Made by a program: the position numbers and the translations under genes
In this document: one piece after another, positions 1 through 6,036 of the stretch
Layout of the letters: each line of letters begins with the position of its first letter
Numbering within the stretch: the first letter of the stretch is position 1
NCBI GenBank assembly: GCA_016235225.1
Contig: JACRLS010000110.1
Location: forward strand, 1 to 8,859
Length of the DNA stretch: 8,859 nt
From: Nitrospirota bacterium
GTDB lineage: Bacteria > Nitrospirota > Nitrospiria > Nitrospirales > Nitrospiraceae
Reading direction: 5' to 3'
The notes under the pieces: generated by a model
Told to the model about the DNA's origin: nothing
Databases searched by the model: none
What the model saw: the letters and a program-made list of their open reading frames with translations, nothing else

Positions 1-132
1 TTCCGACGGTTTGGCCATATAGGCGGCGAAGAGCAGGATGAACATGATCGCCAGGGACGTCATGAGGTCGGTGACGCCCGCGGTGACGGTCGAGGCCTGC
101 CCTCCTCCCGTTTGTTTGGCGATTCTTCTCAT
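1..132 (-). CDS. MotB/OmpA-type stator subunit, N-terminal fragment (ZorB-like)
   Basis: Only the first 44 codons lie in the window; the gene continues past the left edge. Seen: a short basic cytoplasmic start (MRRIAKQ, Gly-rich to residue 12), then one hydrophobic helix at about residues 23-40 preceded by the motif VTDLMTSL. Asp22 sits where MotB-family proteins carry the ion-accepting aspartate just inside the membrane helix (compare the A-D-F-M-T motif of MotB). Known for the family: two such chains sit inside a pentamer of a MotA/TolQ-type protein and usually carry a periplasmic peptidoglycan-binding OmpA domain. That domain would lie outside this window, so it is not confirmed. The ATG overlaps the TGA of the upstream channel gene (ATGA at 129-132) and no Shine-Dalgarno is visible, so translation is probably coupled. 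Alternatives are ExbD/TolR-like subunits, but the D-L-M-T context favours MotB/ZorB. Confidence 0.72.
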   Translation of the reverse strand, partial: MRRIAKQTGGGQASTVTAGVTDLMTSLAIMFILLFAAYMAKPSE

Positions 133-1373
133 AGCTTGGTTGAGGCACGCAGGGGCTGAGACGAGATGGGCGCCGGCCGGGACGGCGGCATTCGGGGGGG
201 CGGTTTTGGGGCCGTCTTGGCATCCGATGCGGCGAGCAACGGTCGTGGGGGCCGTGGCGTTGCGTCGTGAGCAGGGAGAAATTTGACGCTCGGTGGCTTC
301 TCGGTTCGAGCCTGGTGCAGGGTGACGGCGCTCTCCACATTCCGGCTGAGCCGGGTCAGGAGCGTATCCAGCCGCGTCTGGGATTCCTTCTGTTGGGTCC
401 TGGACTCCTCCAGCGAGCCGATGAGCCGGTGCATCGCGTCATTCATTTCCGTGATCTTCGGCTCCAATCCTTCGCGCAGAGTCTTGGCGAAGTCGTCGAG
501 TACCCGAAGGTCGGCGGTGGCTCCGCGATCATCCGGCCGCCAGGCGTTCAGGGATCGAACCGCTGCTGTCAGCGCGGTCAGGGCTGGGCTCAGATGATCG
601 GCGGATGTGGAAACTCGTGCGTCTCCCAGGTCCAGAGTTGGCCGAGCTGCCGAGACTCGATCAGACTCCGAAGGAATGGTCAGGTTTTCGATCATCTGTT
701 CCAGGGTCTTTCTGGGAAACAATTCGTCAATGACGTCGAGCATATGATGATGGACGTGGTTCAGGCGCCCCACGACCCTGTGTTCGATGACGACGATCAG
801 ATTGGCGCAGATGAGCCCCACAATGGAGGTCAGGAACTTGCCGGCCAGGCCATTGATAAGTCTTTCTATCCCGACGATGTTCGGGCCTTCGGCGTGGAGC
901 TTGCTGAGGCCGACGAGAATGGCCATGAACGTGAGCAGCAGGCCGATCCCCGTCATCAAAGAGGGGAGTTGATGATAGAAGGCCAGATTGAGGCGCCCCG
1001 CGAACAGTCCCTCCTGTGAGAAGAACTCCGCGGCCGGGCACGTGCTGAAAATCCGCGGTTCGATGAACCAGGGAACCCGCTCGACCACCAACGTTTTCCG
1101 ATAGTGGGCCCAGGGCTGCTGGAACAGCGGTTCCTGCCGGAGAGTGGCGTCCAATTTCTGGACGTCATCGAGATCCGTGCAGGTGAGTGCGGCGGCGCCG
1201 CCACGGGCGCGATTCGCCCCGGCCGGCGTCCTGGCCTTGAGCCACTGGCCGTCCCCGTAGAGCCGGCGCCTGGTTTCCGCCAGATCGATCAGATCAGGTT
1301 GAATGCGTTGAAAGGCACGACGGGTGCCGCTCACGCTGTGCAGGAGTCTGCCCATGTGCCGTGAGAAGTCCAT
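129..1373 (-). CDS. MotA/TolQ/ExbB-family channel protein with long C-terminal tail (ZorA-like)
   Basis: 414 residues. Residues 1-130 are mainly soluble and helical, with a W-x-x-Y-R-K-T-L segment (88-95) and a C-P-A-A-E-F-F-S motif (112-119). Two membrane helices follow: about 136-157 (P-S-L-M-T-G-I-G-L-L-L-T-F) and 176-197 (G-K-F-L-T-S-I-V-G-L). The Pro/Gly/Thr pattern before the first helix and the Thr-Ser in the second match the pore helices of the MotA/TolQ/ExbB family and especially ZorA-type proteins. Next comes a predicted cytoplasmic helical or coiled-coil stretch (about 285-350) and a proline-rich, basic tail (358-414). The family forms pentamers around a MotB-type dimer and converts ion flow into rotation; here the partner is the overlapping downstream gene. 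Oddities: no N-terminal membrane helix in this ORF, no Shine-Dalgarno before the ATG, and an in-frame hydrophobic mini-ORF just upstream. ZorA-like is inference; membership of the stator family is fairly secure. Confidence 0.75.
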   Translation of the reverse strand: MDFSRHMGRLLHSVSGTRRAFQRIQPDLIDLAETRRRLYGDGQWLKARTPAGANRARGGAAALTCTDLDDVQKLDATLRQEPLFQQPWAHYRKTLVVERVPWFIEPRIFSTCPAAEFFSQEGLFAGRLNLAFYHQLPSLMTGIGLLLTFMAILVGLSKLHAEGPNIVGIERLINGLAGKFLTSIVGLICANLIVVIEHRVVGRLNHVHHHMLDVIDELFPRKTLEQMIENLTIPSESDRVSAARPTLDLGDARVSTSADHLSPALTALTAAVRSLNAWRPDDRGATADLRVLDDFAKTLREGLEPKITEMNDAMHRLIGSLEESRTQQKESQTRLDTLLTRLSRNVESAVTLHQARTEKPPSVKFLPAHDATPRPPRPLLAASDAKTAPKPPPRMPPSRPAPISSQPLRASTKL

Positions 1374-1382
1374 GGTGCGTTG

Positions 1383-1442
1383 TTAGGGTCTGAGCGGATT
1401 GATGTCCATCGCGGTGAGCAGTACGATCAACTTCCATGCCAT
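1383..1442 (-). CDS. Hydrophobic 19-codon mini-ORF in frame with the ZorA-like gene
   Basis: This short ORF (MAWKLIVLLTAMDINPLRP, then TAA) lies in the same reading frame as the stator channel gene and ends nine bases before that gene's ATG at 1373. It has a weak Shine-Dalgarno-like AGGCG upstream, whereas the ATG at 1373 has none. It begins inside the last codons of the open frame at 1427-1708 (16-base overlap). Possible readings: a leader peptide whose translation is coupled to the channel gene; the remnant of an N-terminal membrane helix, which TolQ/ExbB/ZorA-type proteins normally have and this ORF lacks, cut off by a stop; or chance. No function can be assigned. Confidence 0.3.
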   Translation of the reverse strand: MAWKLIVLLTAMDINPLRP

Positions 1443-1708
1443 GCTTCGCCTGCGAGAACTGCCATGAAATCAGCGATGTCGCGTGGTTCGGATGGGAAAG
1501 GCGCAAGAGGATCGGCAAGAACTGCCGCCTCAGGCGGCAGGGACTTCCAGGGGCGCGGGCGCTGGGGTAACAATGGAGAGAGGCACCCTGGGGGAGCGTG
1601 GCGCTCCACCAGGGTGGGCGCTTCGCTACTAACCGGCGTCGGACTTTTCAGCGGACGGGGGCTGAATGGTATCCATGGGAGGGCTGGTGGAAAATTCTGT
1701 CGTGTCAC
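1427..1708 (-). CDS. Proline-rich open frame, possibly the out-of-frame C-terminus of the CHASE2 gene
   Basis: An open frame with a GTG at 1708 encodes 93 residues, rich in proline, with a tail containing D-I-A-D-F-M-A-V-L-A-G-E-A-W. No Shine-Dalgarno precedes the GTG. The frame is also open upstream to 1816 with no ATG, GTG or TTG, and that part reads like a helical continuation of the CHASE2 protein: after the conserved R-L-R-A-E-E of that protein it gives L-I-A-I-R-E-V-L-T-L-R-E-T-A-V-E-A-L-A-E. One extra base near 1795-1798 would join the two into a protein of about 1026 residues ending at 1427. It may therefore be a broken gene end, a sequencing or assembly error, or a small independent gene of unknown function. 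Two strong inverted repeats fall inside it. Confidence 0.35.
   Translation of the reverse strand: MTRQNFPPALPWIPFSPRPLKSPTPVSSEAPTLVERHAPPGCLSPLLPQRPRPWKSLPPEAAVLADPLAPFPSEPRDIADFMAVLAGEAWHGS
1522..1540. repeat. Perfect inverted repeat, 9-bp arms
   Basis: CTGCCGCCT and AGGCGGCAG flank a single C, giving a GC-only style hairpin on either strand (8-bp stem with a 3-base loop). There is no T-run after it on either strand, so it is not a canonical intrinsic terminator. It sits in the interval between the CHASE2 and ZorA-like genes. Confidence 0.6.
1584..1616. repeat. Long inverted repeat, 15-bp arms with one mismatch
   Basis: Arms at 1584-1598 and 1602-1616 surround a 3-base loop and pair at 14 of 15 positions, which would give a very stable hairpin in RNA from either strand. 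No U-tract follows on either side. Candidates are an mRNA processing or stability element between the CHASE2 and stator genes, a factor-assisted attenuator that lowers stator expression, or a dispersed REP-like genomic repeat. If the open frame at 1427-1708 is translated, the hairpin lies inside coding sequence. Confidence 0.6.
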
Positions 1709-1770
1709 CGCGACGCGAGAAATAACGGCCTTGTCTTCTGCGAGTGCCTCGACGGCGGTTTCCCGGAGCG

Positions 1771-4506
1771 TCAGTACTTCACGGATGGCGATGAGTCCTC
1801 CTCGGCTCGGAGCCGGTCACGTTCGAGCCAGTGGAGCCGTTGCGTCGTGGCCAGTCGATCCCAGGCCAGCGTGGCGGCCACCGAGACCAGACCGGCGGAC
1901 AGAGGGAGTGTGAGCGGCAGCATCCATCGGCCGATGAGCAGCAGAGCCGCGGAGAGTCCCAGATAGGCGGCCAGCAGTCCCAGGGCGAGCGCCGGCCCGG
2001 TCCATCCGGCGCCGCGGAGAACTCCCGAGGCCATGAATCCTGCCAGGAGCAAGACCAGCAGCCAGGACCAGGGCTCAGAGACCCCTCGTGTCCATTGGCC
2101 GGTCAACAGGGTGTTCAAGAGGTGGAGATGGCGTTTCAGCGACTCGGGCGAATGGCCTGAAGTCTCCGCCGCGGCCGAGGAAGATGATGGGCGCGGAAAC
2201 AGCAGCGCGACTTTGCCCTCAATGGTTGGGCGGAGGCGACTGGGATCGTCATGCTCGATGGAGGCCCAGACATCCTCGAATGACAGAATGGGAAATCGGG
2301 GGACCGTTCCGTCCCTTGGATCGTGGGTGAGCAGGGCGCCCTGTCGGTCGGTCGGTACGGTGATCGTTCGAGTTTTTCCGGACAACACGTGGGCGTTCGG
2401 CAGGGTAATGGACCCGGGACCAATGATGATGCGGGTTGCCGGGACCTGATAGTACGCGGCCGCCAGCAAGAGTCCGAATGCCGGGATCGCCTGATGCGGG
2501 GTCGAGAGATAGAGTGGGACGCGGCGAATGACGTGGTCCGGGTCCGGCACGCCGGCGAGGTGGCCGATGCCCTTCGCGTGATGCGCGACGGGGGGGAGTG
2601 CCTGCACCGGCGATGCGAGGGGAGGCAAGGCCATTGGACTCGGGGAGGGTAGAGGGAGCCAACTGGAGTGCAACCATTCGGCCCCATGCTCGTCGTGCGA
2701 ATCGGGGTCTCCATCCTGCTCATTCAATGCCCCGGTGACCAACGGATACACCACGTGCCCGACGAGGTCCGTCACCTCAGCCAGTTGGGCGTCGCTGCTG
2801 GGGCCCCCAAGCTGGGGCGGGCTCGATTCCAAAAGATTGAGGTCGACCCCGATCACCGTGGCGCCGGCATCGTGCACGGCTGAGATCAGGCGGGCGATGA
2901 GGGCACGATCCCAGGCGCCGGCTCCAAAGCGGGAGTCGGTCGCCGGATCCCTGGTGATCAGGACGACAGCGGATTCGGCAACCGGGAGCGGATGCCGTTG
3001 AATCCAGCGATCATAGAGCGCCCAATCCACAGACGTGCCCACGGCAGGCGCCAGGGACCAGCAGAGCCAGGCGATCGCCGTGGCGACTACTGCAATTCCG
3101 GCGACGGGCAGGCTACGAGACCTGAGCCAGAGCGGCTCCGACGAGAGGGACTCCCACACGCCGGCGCGCTCCGCCTTGGGCAGGCTCTTGAGGAGCGACT
3201 TGACCTTCCAGTCATCTTTCGGCACGCCCAGCCCTCGGAAGTAGATCCGCGCCAGTGTGACTCGGGAAGCCGGCAGGTCCTCGGTCGAGCACTGTTCCAG
3301 ATACATCAGAATCCGTTGATCGAAAGCGGGCATCCCACCGGGAGTTCCCTGTTCGTACACCTCCTCCAAACGAGCCTGTGCAGACTCAGACAGGGCCCAG
3401 GCCTCGCGAATCAGGACCGGCAAGGCCTCAGCATCTCGTCCAAGATTCAGGAGGGTGAGCCCGACGGACTCCACTTCAGGACTGTGCGAGAGGTCGGGAA
3501 ATTCCTGCCATACGAACAACCGGTAGTCGGAGAAGGCCTTGAGGATGTCCGCGGCTTGCTTCGATGTCTTGGGGGAATTGCTTGCCCGCGCAGCTCGACG
3601 AAGCTGTTTCAGCGCCGCCAGCGCCTGCCCATGGCCCAGTTCCGTCGCGCGGACCCACCAGTGGATCGCTTGGACCAGATCCGGCGCGATGCCTCTCCCG
3701 ATCCGGTAGGCTTGGCCGAGAAAGTACTGAGCCTCCGGCACTCCGCCTTGGGCGGCGAGCCGGAATTCCTCAATGGCCTCCTGCTCCCGGTTGACGAGCT
3801 TGAGGAGGAGTCCCAGCCGATGGTGCGCATCGGCGAACTCCGGTTTCAACCAGAGCGTCTTGCGGTAGGCGTCGATCGACGCGCGGAGCCGTCCCTGGCT
3901 ATACAGCACGGACCCCAGCAGGTAACGTGCCTCCGTCAGTGTCGGATCTTCACGGAGGGCTTCCTTGAGCGCGACCTGGGCCGCCGGCCAGTCTTGTTTC
4001 GCGATAAGCCCCTTTGCCAGCCCGAGGTGTGCGCGTGGCTCAGGCCGCCTCAAGTGGACGACGCGTGTATACTCGCTCAAGGCTCCGTCGAGGTCGCCGG
4101 CCCTGAAGAGTGTCTCTCCCAGAAGCAGGCGTGGTTCGATCCACTCAGGCTTGAGCCGGATCGTTGTTCTGAGCGCCTGAATCGGTTCAAGGAGAGAGGC
4201 GGAAGGAGCTGGGGCAAGAACGGGTTGCGCTGCATCTCCTGATGGAGGGGTGAGAAGTCCCAGGGCCAACTGATAGTGGGCCGCAGCGTCGTTCGGATGA
4301 AGCCGAGCGTCTTCGCGCAGACCTTCCGTTTGTGACTTCGCTGAAGCGCTGAGCGGTGCAGAAGCAGGGTTCGTCTCTTGGGGCGAGACATCTGGAGTGG
4401 CGGGAGCGAGGGGAGCCGGGGACCCTGTGGGCAGGTCTTCTGCCCAACTTGGTGCGCATGGCCAGAAAAGAGCAAGGAGGACAAGAACGACTCCTCGGGC
4501 CGCCAT
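1771..4506 (-). CDS. TPR/Sel1-repeat CHASE2-domain membrane protein without an output domain
   Basis: 911 residues from the chosen start. Seen: a signal-peptide-like segment at 1-22 (MAARGVVLVLLALFW..., cleavage after S-W-A); an Ala/Pro-rich linker; about four TPRs at 120-256; a Sel1-like repeat at 257-293 (P-E-A-Q-Y-F-L-G-Q-A-Y) and another near 414-441; a membrane helix at 467-486; a CHASE2 domain at about 491-768 (W-A-L-Y-D-R-W, A-G-A-T-V-I-G-V-D-L and R-R-V-P-L-Y-L motifs, with a Pro-rich insert near 615-640); and three membrane helices at 812-830, 834-859 and 861-882. CHASE2 is a known extracytoplasmic sensory domain, usually ahead of a kinase or cyclase. Here the protein stops about 29 residues after the last helix, with no enzyme domain. 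The start at 4506 is preferred over 4557 because it gives a clean signal peptide, has GGAGG 13 bases upstream, and a -10 box overlaps the first codons of the longer form. The C-terminus may be frameshifted near 1795. Ligand and role are unknown; the following stator genes suggest a sensor for that complex (inference). Confidence 0.85.
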   Translation of the reverse strand: MAARGVVLVLLALFWPCAPSWAEDLPTGSPAPLAPATPDVSPQETNPASAPLSASAKSQTEGLREDARLHPNDAAAHYQLALGLLTPPSGDAAQPVLAPAPSASLLEPIQALRTTIRLKPEWIEPRLLLGETLFRAGDLDGALSEYTRVVHLRRPEPRAHLGLAKGLIAKQDWPAAQVALKEALREDPTLTEARYLLGSVLYSQGRLRASIDAYRKTLWLKPEFADAHHRLGLLLKLVNREQEAIEEFRLAAQGGVPEAQYFLGQAYRIGRGIAPDLVQAIHWWVRATELGHGQALAALKQLRRAARASNSPKTSKQAADILKAFSDYRLFVWQEFPDLSHSPEVESVGLTLLNLGRDAEALPVLIREAWALSESAQARLEEVYEQGTPGGMPAFDQRILMYLEQCSTEDLPASRVTLARIYFRGLGVPKDDWKVKSLLKSLPKAERAGVWESLSSEPLWLRSRSLPVAGIAVVATAIAWLCWSLAPAVGTSVDWALYDRWIQRHPLPVAESAVVLITRDPATDSRFGAGAWDRALIARLISAVHDAGATVIGVDLNLLESSPPQLGGPSSDAQLAEVTDLVGHVVYPLVTGALNEQDGDPDSHDEHGAEWLHSSWLPLPSPSPMALPPLASPVQALPPVAHHAKGIGHLAGVPDPDHVIRRVPLYLSTPHQAIPAFGLLLAAAYYQVPATRIIIGPGSITLPNAHVLSGKTRTITVPTDRQGALLTHDPRDGTVPRFPILSFEDVWASIEHDDPSRLRPTIEGKVALLFPRPSSSSAAAETSGHSPESLKRHLHLLNTLLTGQWTRGVSEPWSWLLVLLLAGFMASGVLRGAGWTGPALALGLLAAYLGLSAALLLIGRWMLPLTLPLSAGLVSVAATLAWDRLATTQRLHWLERDRLRAEEDSSPSVKY

Positions 4507-4544
4507 GGCTGTCTGCTGTCCTCCCCGGCAATGAGTGCAACCAT

Positions 4545-4553
4545 AGTATACCA
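4545..4553 (-). promoter_or_regulatory. Extended -10 promoter for the CHASE2 gene
   Basis: On the minus strand the sequence reads TGGTATACT, an extended -10 element (TG-N-TATACT, one base from TATAAT). No good -35 hexamer lies 17 bases upstream, which extended -10 promoters can tolerate. Transcription would begin near 4538, giving a roughly 30-base leader that carries GGAGG before the ATG at 4506. This position excludes the more upstream ATGs at 4557 and 4554 as starts for that transcript. Confidence 0.5.
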
Positions 4554-4702
4554 TCATGCTTCAGTGCCTGCGGGGGCTCCATGCGTGGGAGGACGGCCCG
4601 GCCCTCCTGTGAGGGGACGAGCGCGCCGCCGCTTGCGGGTCCCCAGGCCCTATGGTACCGTTTGCGCCGGTTCGGTCGAGTGTCCATGTGAGAGTCCTGC
4701 TG

Positions 4703-5599
4703 ATGGCGGTGCACAATCGAAAACTTTCCGTGATGCGAGATCCCGCTCCGTTGCTGGTGCCCCGCAAGTTGGCGACCGCGTTGCTCCAGCTCTATGATTT
4801 TCCCCACCCGAGAATCAGCGGACGGGTCATTCGTGGCTATGACCGGCCCCATGCCTTGCGGACGGCACGCATGTGCGCCGCGGTGGCAGCGAGCTTGGGA
4901 CATCCGGATCGGCGCGTGCGTGACTATCAAATTGCCTGCCTCCTCCATGATCTGGGCCGGGCGGGTCTCGATCGCCGGCTCTTCGGCGCGATCTGGTCCT
5001 GGGCCCGCACGCACGGGATACCCACGCGGCCGCAAGAATGGCGCGCGGTTCACCCCGAAACCCGGTATGGGCGTGAAACGGAAGCCTTTGTGTGCCACTA
5101 TCGTGACGCCCTCAAGCAAGAGGGGATTGTGCTTGATGCCTGGGCAAAAGAACAGGTGGAAATGCGGTTGGGCTATGCGCGGCGGCTTCACCGGCAACTC
5201 CGTCGCGTGAAGCCACGGTTGTCCCGGCTCGGTGTCCGGTGGGCGCCATGGATGACTCGAGTCATGTTGTATTACTACTACCCGGAGCGGCTGGCGCATA
5301 CGCCCGCATGGGTGCGACAGCTGGGGGAAATCATGGTCGCCTGTGAGCAGTTTGAGGCGTACAGCAATCGACAGCGGGGCCAGGATTATTACATTCGAAA
5401 CCGGGAGAGCCTGGGAGACGCCATCGCGTACTTGGATAAGTTGGAAAAGGAAAGCATCCTCAGCGCCACCGTCGTCGGCACTCTGAAGAAGCTCGCTGCC
5501 GGTGGCGCGTTCGATCGGATCCTCGCAGAGTCGCGCCGCGCCCCGCTGTCCTCGCGCGAGCGGGCCTACCTCCGCAGCCTCAACCAGGGAGTCGCCTGA
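4703..5599 (+). CDS. HD-domain protein resembling a degenerate HD-GYP phosphodiesterase
   Basis: 298 residues from the ATG at 4703, which has GAGAG eight bases upstream; ATGs at 4652 and 4733 are in frame and possible. Seen: R-P-H-A-L-R-T-A (H50), then A-C-L-L-H-D-L-G-R (H82-D83), the metal-binding HD signature, and V-H-P near residue 117. The second half follows the HD-GYP layout, but the HHE..GYP signature is replaced by Y-Y-Y-Y-P-E-R-L (190-197), and the later Asp-rich helix reads A-C-E-Q-F-E-A-Y-S-N-R-Q-R-G. HD-GYP enzymes hydrolyse cyclic di-GMP using a multi-His metal site; with several ligands missing, that activity is doubtful. It could be another metal-dependent phosphohydrolase or a non-catalytic signalling protein. 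It is joined to yjbQ by a one-base TGATG overlap. No signal peptide or membrane helix, so cytoplasmic. Confidence 0.75.
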   Translation: MAVHNRKLSVMRDPAPLLVPRKLATALLQLYDFPHPRISGRVIRGYDRPHALRTARMCAAVAASLGHPDRRVRDYQIACLLHDLGRAGLDRRLFGAIWSWARTHGIPTRPQEWRAVHPETRYGRETEAFVCHYRDALKQEGIVLDAWAKEQVEMRLGYARRLHRQLRRVKPRLSRLGVRWAPWMTRVMLYYYYPERLAHTPAWVRQLGEIMVACEQFEAYSNRQRGQDYYIRNRESLGDAIAYLDKLEKESILSATVVGTLKKLAAGGAFDRILAESRRAPLSSRERAYLRSLNQGVA

Positions 5600-6021
5600 T
5601 GCCGGTGCATACCGTGCTGTTGAACGTCAGCATGAAAGGGGACACCCAGATCGAGAATGTCACGAGCCTGGTTCAAAAGGCCGTGGCGGATTCTCGGCTC
5701 CGCGCGGGGATCGTGACGCTGTTCATCAAACATACGACCGCGTCCGCGCTGGTCATTGAAGACGAGCCGGGCATCCGCTTGGATACCAAGGCCATTTGGG
5801 ATCGACTCATCCCTGCCGATCCGAACTGGCAGCACAACCGCCTCAATGCCGGTGAAACCAACGGCCACAGTCATCTCCGCGGACAGGTGCAAGGCCCCTC
5901 GCTCACCATTCCCTTCACCAACGGCGGTCTGATGCTGGGCATCTGGCAGCAACTGGTTGTCCTTGATTTCGACACCCGGGCCAGGAGTCGAGACCTGGTG
6001 GTTCAGATCTTGGGGGAGTAG
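5599..6021 (+). CDS. yjbQ: YjbQ-family protein (UPF0047; secondary thiamine-phosphate synthase type)
   Basis: 140 residues, the usual length for this single-domain family. Family motifs are visible in order: H-T-T-A-S (45-49), the acidic I-E-D-E-P-G stretch (53-58), H-N-R-L-N-A-G-E-T-N-G-H-S-H-L (79-93), the G-G-L-M-L-G-I-W-Q-Q segment (109-118) and the R-A-R-S-R-D-L-V-V-Q-I end (127-137). E. coli YjbQ has weak thiamine-phosphate synthase activity, hence the common product name; the physiological role is unsettled. The family forms compact, often trimeric cytoplasmic proteins with conserved His residues. Its ATG overlaps the TGA of the HD-domain gene, so the two are co-transcribed and probably translationally coupled. 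The coupling to an HD-domain protein does not by itself point to thiamine metabolism. Confidence 0.9.
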   Translation: MPVHTVLLNVSMKGDTQIENVTSLVQKAVADSRLRAGIVTLFIKHTTASALVIEDEPGIRLDTKAIWDRLIPADPNWQHNRLNAGETNGHSHLRGQVQGPSLTIPFTNGGLMLGIWQQLVVLDFDTRARSRDLVVQILGE

Positions 6022-6036
6022 CCGGTTGTTGTGGAA

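Noticed and set aside
1436..1570. Plus-strand 44-residue frame with a C-E-N-C-H motif resembling a haem c site
   Set aside because: Antisense to the stator operon, no ribosome site, no signal peptide, and a single CXXCH in so short a frame is easily chance.
1584..1616. Intrinsic terminator
   Set aside because: The stem is strong but no T-run follows on either strand.
2992..4242. Long plus-strand open frame of 416 codons
   Set aside because: Lies fully antisense to the TPR region of the CHASE2 gene, shows no recognisable domain, and is the usual shadow of a GC-rich gene.
1..4506. A complete Zorya defence system
   Set aside because: Only ZorA/ZorB-like parts are visible; no ZorC, ZorD or ZorE gene lies in the window and the ZorB-like gene is truncated by the edge.
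4187..5299. Minus-strand open frame of 370 codons
   Set aside because: Spans the divergent promoter region and runs antisense to the HD-domain gene; composition is Arg/Pro/His-rich with no motifs.
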